Shown: positions 39,154 through 52,328, numbered from the stretch's first letter. The stretch is 64,000 bases of DNA from Deinococcus koreensis (GCF_002901445.1 NZ_PPPD01000001.1:1401501-1465500); one strand, 5' to 3'. Notes: generated by a model not told the origin, from the sequence alone. Made by a program: numbers and translations.

Positions 39154-39210
39154 GCGGGGCTCCTGATGGGGCGGGGCCGGGCCCCGGCGACTGGGTTGCC
39201 CGCCCGGGGC

Positions 39211-39522
39211 TCAGCCTTCTGAAGTCGTCTGCACGCCGCTCGGGGCATGACCCACGACCCGGTAGGTCTCCGCGATCTCCTGACCGACGCTGTGGGCCAG
39301 CCAGATGCGGAGCGCGGCCTTCGCATCGGCCATATCACGCTGGCCCGACTCCGCCTCGTCGAGCAGAGGCAGCAGGGGCCGTACCGTTTCAAGGAACCTG
39401 GCGAGACTGATCTCGACGAAGGCGCTCATGTTCATGTCCATCGCCGTGAACACCCGCCGCGTTTCCCGGTAGATGTCGGGGTCGATGGTCAGGTTCAGCC
39501 TCGCCTTGGTGGTCTTTCCCAT
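39211..39522 (-). CDS. ribbon-helix-helix-like small protein
   Basis: A 103-aa protein whose N-terminus (KARLNLTIDPDIYRETRRVF then MNMSAFVEISLARFL) matches the ribbon-helix-helix DNA-binding fold, the beta strand followed by two helices. The C-terminal half is helical. Such proteins are often antitoxins, but no toxin gene is adjacent. TATGCT ends 6 nt before the ATG; an inverted repeat CAGACG...CGTCTG (39535-39568) flanks the promoter and could be its own operator. Confidence 0.7.
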   Translation of the reverse strand: MGKTTKARLNLTIDPDIYRETRRVFTAMDMNMSAFVEISLARFLETVRPLLPLLDEAESGQRDMADAKAALRIWLAHSVGQEIAETYRVVGHAPSGVQTTSEG

Positions 39523-39606
39523 ACGTACAGCATACAGACGCTTCTTCAGAAATGTACTCTGACGTCTGCCTATGAATCTTCATGGGGCGTTGAGCCTCTC
39601 TCTAAA

Positions 39607-39660
39607 CTTGAGTCTAGTACGCTCAAGTCTATTGACTCCAGCTAACTGTAGCCCTATGAT
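39607..39660 (+). promoter_or_regulatory. dnaK promoter with HAIR element (HspR operator)
   Basis: CTTGAGT-N7-GCTCAAG (39607-39627) matches the HspR-associated inverted repeat CTTGAGT-N7-ACTCAAG with one mismatch. Five nt later come TTGACT (39632-39637), a 17-nt spacer and TATGAT (39655-39660). HspR is known to repress heat-shock genes in Deinococcus through such sites; hspR itself is not in this window. Confidence 0.88.
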
Positions 39661-39675
39661 AGCTCCTGTTCAGAA

Positions 39676-39696
39676 CTGCTGTCCTGTGGGCAGCAG
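39676..39696 (+). promoter_or_regulatory. hairpin in the dnaK 5' leader
   Basis: CTGCTGTCC-TGT-GGGCAGCAG forms a 9-bp stem (one G-U) close to the 5' end of the predicted transcript and about 12 nt before the AAGGAG ribosome site. It could stabilise the mRNA or affect ribosome access. Confidence 0.6.
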
Positions 39697-39722
39697 AATC
39701 TTACCCTGCAAGGAGTCAACTC

Positions 39723-41609
<1,887 letters not shown>

Positions 41610-41618
41610 GGTCAAGGG

Positions 41619-41724
41619 CGACCCCTCAGTCAGCTTCGCTGACAGCTCCCCTCAGAAGGGAGCCAAGAGGTTGGTTCCTTGCCTCCCTTCTAAGGGGAGG
41701 TGGCCCGAAGGGCCGGAGGGGTCG
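41619..41724. repeat. palindromic multi-hairpin repeat element, copy 2
   Basis: A 106-bp element with perfect 9-bp inverted ends CGACCCCTC/GAGGGGTCG, starting 9 nt after the dnaK stop. It holds hairpins GTCAGC-TTC-GCTGAC and GGCCC-GAA-GGGCC and two arms of the AGCTCCCCT/AAGGGGAGG type. Compared with copy 1 at 37193, paired positions change together. In this place it may act as a partial terminator or an RNA stabiliser between dnaK and grpE. Confidence 0.78.
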
Positions 41725-41836
41725 CACGCAGCGCCGTCCGTATGCGCCCCACCAGCACCACCCCACCGGGAGAGGACGGCCGCCGCGCCCCCTCTCCCCT
41801 ATCTTTAGACCAATGTTCCGACGCCGAGGTAAACCC

Positions 41837-42472
41837 ATGACTGACGACCACACGAAAAATGGTGCGCCCACCGACGCCCCCGACACCGAGCTGAAGACCA
41901 TCGACGCCGAGACGAACGAAATCGACGTTCCGGAGGACGACACCGACAATCTGGAGGAAGACCAGGACATGGCCTTCCCCGGCATGGACGGCGCCATGTT
42001 CGCCCAGGTGCAGGAAATGATGGCCAAGATGGAAAGGGCCGACGAGCTGGAGAAGGAGAACGCCGACCTGAAGTTCAAGCTGGGCCGCCTGGCCGCCGAT
42101 TTCGAGTCCTACCGCACCCGCACCCAGCAGGACGTGCAGGGCGCCGAGGGCCAGGGCGTCAGTAAAGCTGCCGAGGCGCTGATGCCGGTCTACGACGACC
42201 TCGACCGCGCGGTGACGATGGGCGCCGCCGAACCCGCCAAGCTAATTCCCGGGATGCAGGCGGTGCAGCAGAAGGTGCTGAGCATCTTCGCGGGCCTGGG
42301 CCTGGAAGCCACCGGCCAGGAGGGCGAGGCCTTCGACCCCCAGTGGCACGAGGCGCTGCAGGTCGTCCCCGGCGAGCAGGACGACGTGATCGTGCAGGTC
42401 TACTCCCTGGGCTTCCGTATGGGCGACCGGCTCGTGCGTCCGGCGCGCGTCGTCGTCAGCCGGAAAGGGTAG
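41837..42472 (+). CDS. grpE: nucleotide exchange factor GrpE
   Basis: Releases ADP from DnaK. The acidic N-terminus, the long coiled coil (ADELEKENADLKFKLGRLAA), and the C-terminal beta domain (AFDPQWHEALQVVP, then RLVRPARVVVSRKG) define it; 211 aa from the ATG at 41837, which has GAGG 8 nt upstream. An in-frame ATG at 41813 is an alternative, with TATCTT 7 nt before it (leaderless pattern). It may thus be transcribed both from its own promoter and from that of dnaK. Confidence 0.95.
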   Translation: MTDDHTKNGAPTDAPDTELKTIDAETNEIDVPEDDTDNLEEDQDMAFPGMDGAMFAQVQEMMAKMERADELEKENADLKFKLGRLAADFESYRTRTQQDVQGAEGQGVSKAAEALMPVYDDLDRAVTMGAAEPAKLIPGMQAVQQKVLSIFAGLGLEATGQEGEAFDPQWHEALQVVPGEQDDVIVQVYSLGFRMGDRLVRPARVVVSRKG

Positions 42473-42475
42473 AAG

Positions 42476-42563
42476 GGTGATCGTTGATGGTTGATCGAGA
42501 AGACGAACCCACGCCGCCTGAGCAGCAGGCCACTCCATCACCTGTCAACCATCGACCATCACC
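42476..42563. repeat. imperfect 19-bp inverted repeat (GGTGATGG-type)
   Basis: The left arm at 42476-42494 and the right arm at 42545-42563 are reverse complements at 17 of 19 positions. The motif (GGTGAT..TTGATGGTTGA) also occurs at 6668-6698. The right arm lies within the predicted coding region of the VF530-like gene. Confidence 0.65.
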
Positions 42564-42771
42564 GTCCCGTGATCCCCTGCACGGCGTCACGCTCGCCATG
42601 ATCCTGGAGCGGCTGCACGCCGAGTACGGCTGGGAGGGGCTGGCCCGCCGCGTCCCGGTGCGCTGCTTCCAGCTCGATCCGAGCGTGCCCAGCAGCCTGA
42701 AATTCCTCCGCAAGACGCCGTGGGCCCGGGCGAAGGTCGAGGCGCTGTACGTGGATCTGGTGACGACCTGA
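42487..42771 (+). CDS. VF530-family (DUF2132) small DNA-binding-like protein
   Basis: A protein of up to 94 aa. The conserved domain starts at [20 protein letters not shown] and ends [19 protein letters not shown], matching the VF530/DUF2132 family, whose structure has been described as a DNA-binding-like fold of unknown role. The first 30 or so residues are Pro-rich and encoded by a dispersed inverted repeat, so they may be a recent extension; no start closer to the domain is obvious. It lies between grpE and dnaJ and is probably co-transcribed. Confidence 0.82.
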   Translation: MVDREDEPTPPEQQATPSPVNHRPSPSRDPLHGVTLAMILERLHAEYGWEGLARRVPVRCFQLDPSVPSSLKFLRKTPWARAKVEALYVDLVTT

Positions 42772-42851
42772 GCCCTGTTCCTGTCTGTTAGACCGTTGGA
42801 CTTTTAGACGGTTAGACCCCTCCCCTCTCCCCGCCCGAAGGAGGCGACCAC

Positions 42852-43760
42852 ATGGCCTACAAGGACTATTACGACGTGTTGGGCGTGTCCAGAGGCGCGT
42901 CCGACGCCGACATCAAGAGCGCCTACCGCAAGCTGGCCAAGCAGTTCCACCCCGACAAGAACCAGGGCGACGAGAAGTCGGCCGACAAGTTCAAGGAGGT
43001 GGGCGAGGCCTACGCGGTGCTCAGCGACCCCGAGAAGCGCAAGGTGTACGACCAGTACGGCCACACCGGTCAGGTGCCGCCGGGCTACGGGGGCGGGGGC
43101 GGCTTTCAGGGCGGCGACTTCGCCGGCTTCGATCCGGGGCAGTTCAGCGACTTCTTCCAGGGGCTGTTCGGGCGGGGCGGCGGGGGCGGCGGCTTCCGCA
43201 ATCCGGCCGGGCAGCAGGTCAACCTGGAGGATCTGCTGGGCGGCCTGGGCGGAACGGGCAGCGGGAGGCGCTTCGTGCAGAACGTGGAAGGCGAGTTGCA
43301 GGTCACGCTGGAGGAAGCCTTCTCCGGTTCCGACGAGGTCATCAACGTGGACGGCAAACGCCTGAGCCTGCGCGTTCCGGCCGGCACCCGCGACGGCGCG
43401 CGTCTGCGGCTGGCGGGGCAGGGGCCGGGCGGCGGCGACGTGCTGCTCACCATCCGGGTTCTGGAAGATGCCCGCTTCGACCTTGACGGCGATCACCTGA
43501 CCACCACCGTGGACGTGCCCGCCCCGGTGGCGGCGCTGGGCGGCGACGTGAAGGTGCAGACCCTCAGCGGCGGCTCTGGACAGCTCTCCATTCCGGCGGG
43601 CAGCAGCAGCGGGCGCCGGATGCGGCTGCGCGGCCAGGGCTGGCCCAGGAAGGACGGCACGCGCGGCGACCTGTACGTACGGCTGAACATCACCGTGCCG
43701 CCCCACCTGTCGGACGAGGAGAAGGAGCTGTACCGCCGGCTGCGCGACCTGCAGCACTGA
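42852..43760 (+). CDS. dnaJ: DnaJ/CbpA-type co-chaperone without zinc finger
   Basis: Stimulates DnaK ATPase. The J-domain has [10 protein letters not shown] (HPD motif) at about residue 34, followed by a Gly/Phe-rich stretch (about 75-130) and the two beta C-terminal domains. The central CXXCXGXG zinc finger is absent, so it is of the DnaJ2/CbpA class, as is usual in Deinococcus-Thermus. AAGGAGG lies 7 nt before the ATG. A short patch of GTTAGACCG-like repeats precedes it (42786-42823). A terminator follows. Confidence 0.95.
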   Translation: MAYKDYYDVLGVSRGASDADIKSAYRKLAKQFHPDKNQGDEKSADKFKEVGEAYAVLSDPEKRKVYDQYGHTGQVPPGYGGGGGFQGGDFAGFDPGQFSDFFQGLFGRGGGGGGFRNPAGQQVNLEDLLGGLGGTGSGRRFVQNVEGELQVTLEEAFSGSDEVINVDGKRLSLRVPAGTRDGARLRLAGQGPGGGDVLLTIRVLEDARFDLDGDHLTTTVDVPAPVAALGGDVKVQTLSGGSGQLSIPAGSSSGRRMRLRGQGWPRKDGTRGDLYVRLNITVPPHLSDEEKELYRRLRDLQH

Positions 43761-43825
43761 TCCGGGGTGCCGCGTGTGCGGCGCTGGGATGGGGGACGCG
43801 GAGACGTATCAACCTTGAAGTGAAG

Positions 43826-43858
43826 GCGCTGGCCCCCTTGCGGCCAGCGCTGTTTCAT
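43826..43858 (+). terminator. terminator of the dnaK-grpE-dnaJ cluster
   Basis: GCGCTGGCC/GGCCAGCGC 9-bp perfect stem with a 7-nt loop and TGTTTCATT tail, 65 nt after the dnaJ stop. Confidence 0.8.
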
Positions 43859-43894
43859 TCGATGGATGGCCCAGCCAGTGCGTATGCTGCGGCC

Positions 43895-44536
43895 ATGACC
43901 ACTGCTCTGAACACATGGCGCCGCACCCTCCTGCTGACTCTGATGGGGACTCTGGGGAACGCCGCACACGCCGCGTGTACCTCGGCCTATTACCCGATCC
44001 GCGAGGGGCTCAGCCGCACCTACCAGGGCACCGTCTCCGGTCAGAAGGTCAGCTATACCGAGACGGTCAGCCGGGTCAGTGCCGGGGGCTTCACGGTCAC
44101 GACCACGGTGGCGGGCGCGCCCCCGACCACCGCGACGTTCAAGTGCGGGCCTGCTGGGGTGATCGCCACTCCGGCCATCAACAATCCGGCCCTCAAGATC
44201 ACGTCCATCAAGCAGCGTGGCGTGACCCAGCCGCCGGAACTGAGCGTGGGCAAGAGCTGGTCGAGCGGGGTCGTTCTGGACGGCACCGCCCAGGGTCAGG
44301 CGGTGCACAACGAGACCGACATCGTGATGAAGGTGGTGTCCAGCGAGCAGATCAAGACCAGACTGGGCACCTTCACCGCACTGAAGGTCGTGTCCACCAC
44401 GACTGTCAGGATGACGATGGCCGGCCAGAAAATGGCCCCGCCAGCCATCGAATCGACGAGCTGGCTGGTCAAGGGCATGGGGCTGGTGAGGAGCGCGCTT
44501 CCCGGCGGCACCATCGAACTGGTGAAATTCAAATAG
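43895..44536 (+). CDS. secreted hypothetical protein, TapB/DUF3108-like
   Basis: A 213-aa protein with a signal peptide (LLLTLMGTLGNAAHA) and a beta-rich mature part starting ACTSAYYPIREGLSRTYQG. The YYP..EG...Y pattern and the late TFTALKVVSTTTV/WLVKGMGLVRS segments resemble small exported beta proteins of the TapB/DUF3108 type; this is a weak fold-level guess. TATGCT ends 6 nt before the ATG. Confidence 0.6.
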   Translation: MTTALNTWRRTLLLTLMGTLGNAAHAACTSAYYPIREGLSRTYQGTVSGQKVSYTETVSRVSAGGFTVTTTVAGAPPTTATFKCGPAGVIATPAINNPALKITSIKQRGVTQPPELSVGKSWSSGVVLDGTAQGQAVHNETDIVMKVVSSEQIKTRLGTFTALKVVSTTTVRMTMAGQKMAPPAIESTSWLVKGMGLVRSALPGGTIELVKFK

Positions 44537-44541
44537 GCCGG

Positions 44542-44563
44542 GGGGAGTCTGTTCTCCCCTTTT
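44542..44563 (+). terminator. terminator between convergent genes
   Basis: GGGGAG-TCTGTT-CTCCCC followed by TTTT, just after the stop of the secreted-protein gene. Confidence 0.75.
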
Positions 44564-44588
44564 CACCCCATGATCGGCTCAGAGGGGC

Positions 44589-45008
44589 TCACCCCACGGT
44601 GTCTGCGCTGATGCCCTCCAGGGCCGTCTGGTCGGCGTTTCCCGTAGTGCGGGTCGAGAGGTCGCCCAGGCTGACGATCCCCACGACCCTGCCGCCCTCG
44701 GTCGCGGGCAGGCGCCTGAGCTGGCGCTGGGCCATCGACTGCGCCGCCTCGGTCACGTCGGTGCCGCTGTCCATGCTGAACACGTTGCCGGTGGCGTAGT
44801 CGTTCGCCACGCTGCCCAGGTCGTGCCCGTAGGCCACCGCACGCACCACGATGTCGCGGTCGGTGATGATCCCGCGCAGCTCGTCGCCGTCCATGATCAG
44901 CACGGTGCCGATATCCTCCTGTGCCATCAGCGAGGCGACCTCCTTGAGGGTGGCGCCGGCGTCGGTGGTGATCAGTTCCCTGGTCATGATGTCTCTGAGG
45001 GTGGGCAT
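44589..45008 (-). CDS. CBS-domain pair protein
   Basis: A 139-aa stand-alone Bateman module: two CBS motifs (IMTRELITTDAGATLKEVAS..IITDRDIVVRAV and NVFSMDSGTDVTEAAQSM..GIVSLGDLS). Such proteins bind adenine nucleotides and act as energy or stress sensors; its partner is unknown. TAGCGT ends 6 nt before the ATG. Confidence 0.88.
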   Translation of the reverse strand: MPTLRDIMTRELITTDAGATLKEVASLMAQEDIGTVLIMDGDELRGIITDRDIVVRAVAYGHDLGSVANDYATGNVFSMDSGTDVTEAAQSMAQRQLRRLPATEGGRVVGIVSLGDLSTRTTGNADQTALEGISADTVG

Positions 45009-45094
45009 GGGTGCACGCTACGCCCGCCCCGCCTGGCCCGGATGGCAGAACCCTCAAGGCGGCTGCATCCTCGCGCCGGGAGGCCGGCGCCGGC

Positions 45095-45547
45095 TCAGCC
45101 CCCGGTCTCGGTTTCGGCCTGGCGCTGCTGGTAGCGCAGGCGCGAGCGCTCGATGGCCTCCCGGTGCTGCTCGGCCCAGAGCCACACGCCGCAGAAGGCG
45201 GCGCCCAGGCTGCGGCCCAGCCCTGTCAGTTCGTAGTCCACATGGGGCGGAATGACGGGGTGCACGGTTCGCACGAGCAGCCCGTCGGCCTCCATCTGGC
45301 GCAGGGTCTTGGTCAGCATCTTCTGGCTGACGCCGCCGATCAGGCCGCTCAGCCGCGTGAAGCGCAGCCGCCCGTGCTCCTCCAGGGTCTCCAGCACCAG
45401 CATCGTCCACTTGTCGGCCACCCGGCCGATGATCCCGTTCACCAGGGCGTCCAGCTCGGGATCGCCTGGGGTCGTCGGGACAGCGCAGGCAGTTCCCGAC
45501 TTCTTCAACTGGCTCAGCTTCACCTGCGTCTCTGTTCCCGTCAACAC
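45095..45547 (-). CDS. HxlR-family transcriptional regulator
   Basis: A 150-aa winged-helix regulator. Family signatures are GRVADKWTMLVLETLEEHG, RLSGLIGGVSQKMLTKTLRQ and RTVHPVIPPHVDYELTGLG. A Cys (about residue 20, SGTACAVP) near the N-terminus could be a redox sensor as in YodB/QorR. I use the GTG at 45547, with AAGGAG 6 nt upstream. It is divergent from the SDR gene, which it most likely represses. Confidence 0.9.
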   Translation of the reverse strand: MLTGTETQVKLSQLKKSGTACAVPTTPGDPELDALVNGIIGRVADKWTMLVLETLEEHGRLRFTRLSGLIGGVSQKMLTKTLRQMEADGLLVRTVHPVIPPHVDYELTGLGRSLGAAFCGVWLWAEQHREAIERSRLRYQQRQAETETGG

Positions 45548-45637
45548 GTCACTCTCCTTTTGGTGCCTATAGAACTTCCGGGTGCCTTCTTCCCATCGGT
45601 GCGCATCCAGCTTACACTCCGCCCCAGGAGGTTCACC

Positions 45638-46414
45638 ATGAACATGACTGGCAACACCATCCTGATCACCGGCGGCGGCTCCGGCATCGGCCGGGCGCTG
45701 GCCGAAGCCTTCCACGCCCGGGGCAACCGGGTCGTCATCGCAGGGCGCCGCCAGAGCGTGCTGGACGAGGTCACGGCGTGGCATCCGGGGATGCGTTCGG
45801 CACTGCTGGATATCAGCGACGCCGGGTCGATGGGCACCTTCGCGGCGCAGCTCACGGCCGAGGTGCCCGAGCTGAACGTGGTCATCCACAACGCCGGCAT
45901 CATGCAGAACGAGACGCTGCCCTCCGGCGACCTGGGCGTGGCCGAGGCGACCATCGCGACCAACCTGCTGGGGCCGATCCGGCTCACGGCGGCCCTGCTG
46001 CCGCACCTGCTGACCCGCCCCCAGGCGACGATCATGACCGTCTCGTCGGGCCTGGCCTTCGTGCCGCTGGCGCTGACCCCGACCTACGGCGCCAGCAAGG
46101 CGGCCATCCACTCGTACACCCAGGCGCTGCGCTACCAGCTGAAAGACACGGCCGTGCAGGTCACCGAACTGATTCCGCCCTACGTGCAGACCGGGCTGCA
46201 GGGCGAATGGCAGGCGAACGACCCCAGCGCGATGCCGCTGGCGGACTTTATCGGCGAGACCCTGCGCCTGCTGGAGGCTTCACCGGACGCCGCCGAGATC
46301 ACCGTGGAGCGGGTCAAGGCCCTGCGTTTCGCGGAGGCGGGCGGGGCCGGGGCCTACAACGCCTTCTTCACGCGCATGAACGACGCCGTAAGCGCGGCTC
46401 GGGCGCACGGGTAG
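45638..46414 (+). CDS. short-chain dehydrogenase/reductase (DltE-like)
   Basis: A 258-aa NAD(P)-dependent oxidoreductase with the Rossmann motif TGGGSGIGRAL, HNAG, the catalytic Ser in MTVSSGLAF and YGASK. The sequence around IPPYVQTGLQG places it in the DltE-like SDR group. AGGAGG lies 6 nt before the ATG. A redox-active aldehyde or quinone as substrate would fit control by an HxlR protein (inference). Confidence 0.88.
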   Translation: MNMTGNTILITGGGSGIGRALAEAFHARGNRVVIAGRRQSVLDEVTAWHPGMRSALLDISDAGSMGTFAAQLTAEVPELNVVIHNAGIMQNETLPSGDLGVAEATIATNLLGPIRLTAALLPHLLTRPQATIMTVSSGLAFVPLALTPTYGASKAAIHSYTQALRYQLKDTAVQVTELIPPYVQTGLQGEWQANDPSAMPLADFIGETLRLLEASPDAAEITVERVKALRFAEAGGAGAYNAFFTRMNDAVSAARAHG

Positions 46415-46429
46415 ACCGACAGCAGAAAG

Positions 46430-46470
46430 GGGCGTGTACCTGCGGCGATCCGCGCGGTACACGCCCTCTT
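46430..46470. terminator. bidirectional terminator between SDR and protease genes
   Basis: GGGCGTGTACC/GGTACACGCCC 11-bp perfect stem with a GC-rich inner loop, TCTT on the right and AAAG before the stem on the left. Confidence 0.75.
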
Positions 46471-46488
46471 GCCTGTGGCTTCAGTCGC

Positions 46489-49104
<2,616 letters not shown>

Positions 49105-49256
49105 GGGGGCAGCCTAGCGGCGCCCAGGTGACTCGCCCTGAAGGTCACATGAGGAATCCTTGACCTGGGGTCAGGGGGTCATCAGACTTCCCGCCGGCTC
49201 GGCCGCAGCCATCACCGCGCTGCGTGGAGCGCCGCCAAGGGCCGCCTTCCCGGGGC

Positions 49257-49973
49257 TCAGCGTTCGTAGCTGAGGATGATCTCGCCTTCACTGAGCTTAC
49301 GGGCGATCATGCTGGTGCGCTTGTAGCTCAGGATGATCTGATCGTCGGTGAGCTGCAGCAGGTTCATGGTGCCGTTGACGCCGTTGCCGATCTTCGAATC
49401 GCTGCCCTTGATCTTCCACTGGAAGCCGGATCTGACCGGCAGTCGGCCATCCTCGGCCGTATTCGGGGCCACCGCGATCGGCCGGGCCGCGTAGCCCTCC
49501 GGCACCCGCATCTCTCCCGTCCTCAGGTCGATGCTCACACCCTTGAGCACGCCGTCCAGCCCCGGCGCGTCCCCGAAGGTCAGCCGGCTGGTCTCCCGCG
49601 TGACGGGCAGCCGAACCGTCCGGCCGCTGCTGACCAGCTCTTCCTCGATCACCAGGTAGCGTTTGAACTCCTCGCGGGTGATGCCCAGGCGCTCGTCGTA
49701 GGTGGGCTGCACGCCGCTCTGGTAGTCCGAGAGCACCTTGTTCAGCGCCTCGCGGTTGCCCTGCACATACATGACCCGGCGGGTCAGATCCAAGATGGTC
49801 AGGTTGGGCTGGCGCCTCATCACGCTCGCGGTCTGGCCCGTCGCCGGCAGCAGCGCGGCCAGCCGGGACTGCCAGCCCGGATTCAGCGGCGGTGCGGAGG
49901 TTCCCCCGCTCTGGGCGGCCGTGGCCAATGCCCCCAGGAACAGGAAAAAAGAGAGGGAAAAGGCCGCCCGCAT
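49257..49973 (-). CDS. secreted hypothetical protein
   Basis: A 238-aa protein with a signal peptide (MRAAFSLSFFLFLGALATAA). The mature part is mixed alpha/beta with no family that I recognise; a run DLTRRVMYVQGNREALNKVL and the closing repeat-like IILSYKRTS / IILSYER are visible. TATGCT lies 9 nt before the ATG, so the leader is at most a few bases. Confidence 0.6.
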   Translation of the reverse strand: MRAAFSLSFFLFLGALATAAQSGGTSAPPLNPGWQSRLAALLPATGQTASVMRRQPNLTILDLTRRVMYVQGNREALNKVLSDYQSGVQPTYDERLGITREEFKRYLVIEEELVSSGRTVRLPVTRETSRLTFGDAPGLDGVLKGVSIDLRTGEMRVPEGYAARPIAVAPNTAEDGRLPVRSGFQWKIKGSDSKIGNGVNGTMNLLQLTDDQIILSYKRTSMIARKLSEGEIILSYER

Positions 49974-50097
49974 GCATCAGCGAGCATAAGGCGGCTGGGT
50001 GAGAATTCTCCGCAGCTTTCCTCTCCCCCATTCAGGGTGGGGTCAGGGCCGGATCAGAAAGGCGCGGCCCCGATTCCCGCCCCGGACGGCCAGCCGC

Positions 50098-51015
50098 TCA
50101 GGCCTTGCCGACGCTGCCCAGCACGCGCATCTTGTGCTCGATGACCTGGGCCATCACGTCTCTGGCCGGGCCGAAGATCTTGCGCGGGTCGAACTCCTTC
50201 GGGCTGGCCGTCAGCACCTCGCGGATGCCGACCGTGCTCGCCAGCCGCAGATCCGTGTCCACATTCACCTTGGCGATCCCGTGCTGGCAGGCCTCGCGCA
50301 GGTCGTCGTCGTCGATGCCGGCGGCCTCGCCGATCTCGCCGCCCGCCGCCCGGAAGCGCTGCACGATCTCGGCGGGCACGCCGGACGAGCCGTGCGCGAC
50401 CAGCGGAATGCCCAGCAGCTCACCGATCCGGGCGATGCGCGCCTGGTCGATGTAGGGCCGCCCCTTGCCCTTGTACGCGCCGTGGCTGGTGCCGATGGCG
50501 ATGGCCAGGTAGTCCGTGCCGGTCTGCTCGACGAACTGCACGGCTTCCTCGGGGTCGGTCAGGAAGGCGTCCTTCTCGTCCACGACGATGTGCTCCTCGA
50601 TGCCGCCCAGGCGCCCGAGTTCGGCTTCGACCGAGATGCCCATGGCGTGCGCGGCCTCGACGACCCGCCTCGTTTCGTGGACGTTCTCCTCGAAGCCGTG
50701 GTGCGAGGCGTCGATCATGACCGAGGTGAAGCCCATCTTGATGGCCCGGAGGGCCGATTCGTAGGAGGAGCCGTGATCCAGATGCAGCGCGACCGGCACG
50801 CTGGCGCGCGTGGCGATGTCCTTGACGATGTTCGCCAGATCCTGCCCGCCGTACTTGATGGCGCCCTCGGACATCTGCACCATGACCGGGCTGCGGAGCT
50901 TCTCGGCGGTGTGGATGATCGCCTGCGTGATCTCCATGTTGTTCGTGTTGAATGAGCCGACGCCGTATTTGCCGGCGCGGGCGGGAATCAGGATGTCGTT
51001 ACCGGTGACGAGCAT
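50098..51015 (-). CDS. fba: class II fructose-1,6-bisphosphate aldolase
   Basis: Zn-dependent aldolase of glycolysis and gluconeogenesis, 305 aa. The metal and catalytic residues are visible in ALHLDHGSSYE, EAELGRLGG, IGTSHGAYKG and VAHGSSGVP, with NVDTDLR near the end for phosphate binding. AAGGAGG is 7 nt upstream of the ATG. It is monocistronic. Confidence 0.95.
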   Translation of the reverse strand: MLVTGNDILIPARAGKYGVGSFNTNNMEITQAIIHTAEKLRSPVMVQMSEGAIKYGGQDLANIVKDIATRASVPVALHLDHGSSYESALRAIKMGFTSVMIDASHHGFEENVHETRRVVEAAHAMGISVEAELGRLGGIEEHIVVDEKDAFLTDPEEAVQFVEQTGTDYLAIAIGTSHGAYKGKGRPYIDQARIARIGELLGIPLVAHGSSGVPAEIVQRFRAAGGEIGEAAGIDDDDLREACQHGIAKVNVDTDLRLASTVGIREVLTASPKEFDPRKIFGPARDVMAQVIEHKMRVLGSVGKA

Positions 51016-51119
51016 GTGAATACCTCCTTGAGCCGTTTCAGTCTAAGCGTCCAGGCCGCCCGGCCGCTCCGGCCTCGTCCAGTCTGCTCCGCTCCAGGGG
51101 CCGGCGTAGGATACAGAGC

Positions 51120-52328
51120 GTGAGCCCTACGACGTCCACCGACTTTCAGGCGGCCTTCGCCAGCCGGGTGCGCGGCATGACCGCCAGCGCCATCCGCGAG
51201 ATCCTGAAGATCACCCAGCAGCCCGACGTGATCAGTTTCGCCGGTGGCCTGCCCGCCCCGGAACTGTTCCCGCTCGCCGAGGTGCGCGCCGCCGCGAACC
51301 GCGTGCTGGACACCTACGGCCCGGCCGCGCTGCAGTATTCGACCACCGAGGGCCATCCGCCGCTGCGGGGGTGGATCGCCGCGCAGGCCGGGATTCCCGC
51401 CCAGAACGTACAGATCGTGACCGGCAGCCAGCAGGGGCTCGACCTGCTGGGCAAGATCCTGATCTCGGAGGGCGACACCGTGCTGGTCGAGGCGCCGACC
51501 TACCTGGGCGCGCTGCAGTCCTTTCAGCCCTACGGCCCGAACTACGTGCAGCTTCCCACCGACGAGGGCGGCATCGACGTGGACGCGCTGGAAGGCATTC
51601 TCAAGACCACCCGCGCCAAGCTGCTGTACGCCGTGCCGAACTTTCAGAACCCCACCGGGCGCACCCTGAGTCTGGAGCGTCGGCAGCGGCTGGTGGAACT
51701 GACCGCGCAACACGGCGTCCTGGTCATCGAGGACGATCCCTACGGCGCACTGCGCTTCACGGGCGAGCCGCTGCCCAGCCTGTACTCGCTGGGGCTGGCG
51801 CTGGCGGGCGATGTGGACAGCAATCACGTCATCTATTCCAGCTCGTTCTCCAAGACCCTGGTGCCCGGCCTGCGCGACGCCTGGGTGCAGGCGGCCCGAC
51901 CGGTCGTGCAGAAGCTGATCATGGCCAAGCAGGGCGCCGACCTGCACACGCCGACCTTCAACCAGATGATCGTTGCTGAACTGGTGGAGGATGTGCTGCC
52001 GCGCCAGATCGAGGTCGTGAAGAAGGCCTACGGCGAGCGGGCCCGGCACATGCTGGACTGCATCGGGCGCCACTTCCCCGGCGGCGTGGAGCACACCACT
52101 CCCGAGGGCGGCATGTTCCTGTGGCTGACCCTGCCGGAGGGGATCGACACCACCCCCATGCTGGCCCGCGCGGTGGCCAGGAAGGTCGCCTACGTGCCCG
52201 GCGCGCCGTTTTACGCCCTGGGCGGCGGCGAGAACACCATGCGCCTGAGCTACTGCACGGCGACCCCCCAGCAGATCGAGACCGGGATGCAGGCGCTGGG
52301 GGAGACGATCCGGGAAGCTTTGGACTGA
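51120..52328 (+). CDS. PLP-dependent aminotransferase, LysN/2-aminoadipate aminotransferase-like
   Basis: A fold-type I aminotransferase of 402 aa. PLP Lys in SSSFSKTLVPGLR, NFQNPTG and VIEDDPYGALRF motifs place it in the MocR/LysN/KAT-II-like group, and in Thermus such an enzyme acts in lysine synthesis through 2-aminoadipate; a broad-specificity aromatic/leucine role is also possible. The GTG at 51120 lies 7 nt after TAGGAT, so a leaderless GTG start is likely. Confidence 0.88.
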   Translation: MSPTTSTDFQAAFASRVRGMTASAIREILKITQQPDVISFAGGLPAPELFPLAEVRAAANRVLDTYGPAALQYSTTEGHPPLRGWIAAQAGIPAQNVQIVTGSQQGLDLLGKILISEGDTVLVEAPTYLGALQSFQPYGPNYVQLPTDEGGIDVDALEGILKTTRAKLLYAVPNFQNPTGRTLSLERRQRLVELTAQHGVLVIEDDPYGALRFTGEPLPSLYSLGLALAGDVDSNHVIYSSSFSKTLVPGLRDAWVQAARPVVQKLIMAKQGADLHTPTFNQMIVAELVEDVLPRQIEVVKKAYGERARHMLDCIGRHFPGGVEHTTPEGGMFLWLTLPEGIDTTPMLARAVARKVAYVPGAPFYALGGGENTMRLSYCTATPQQIETGMQALGETIREALD

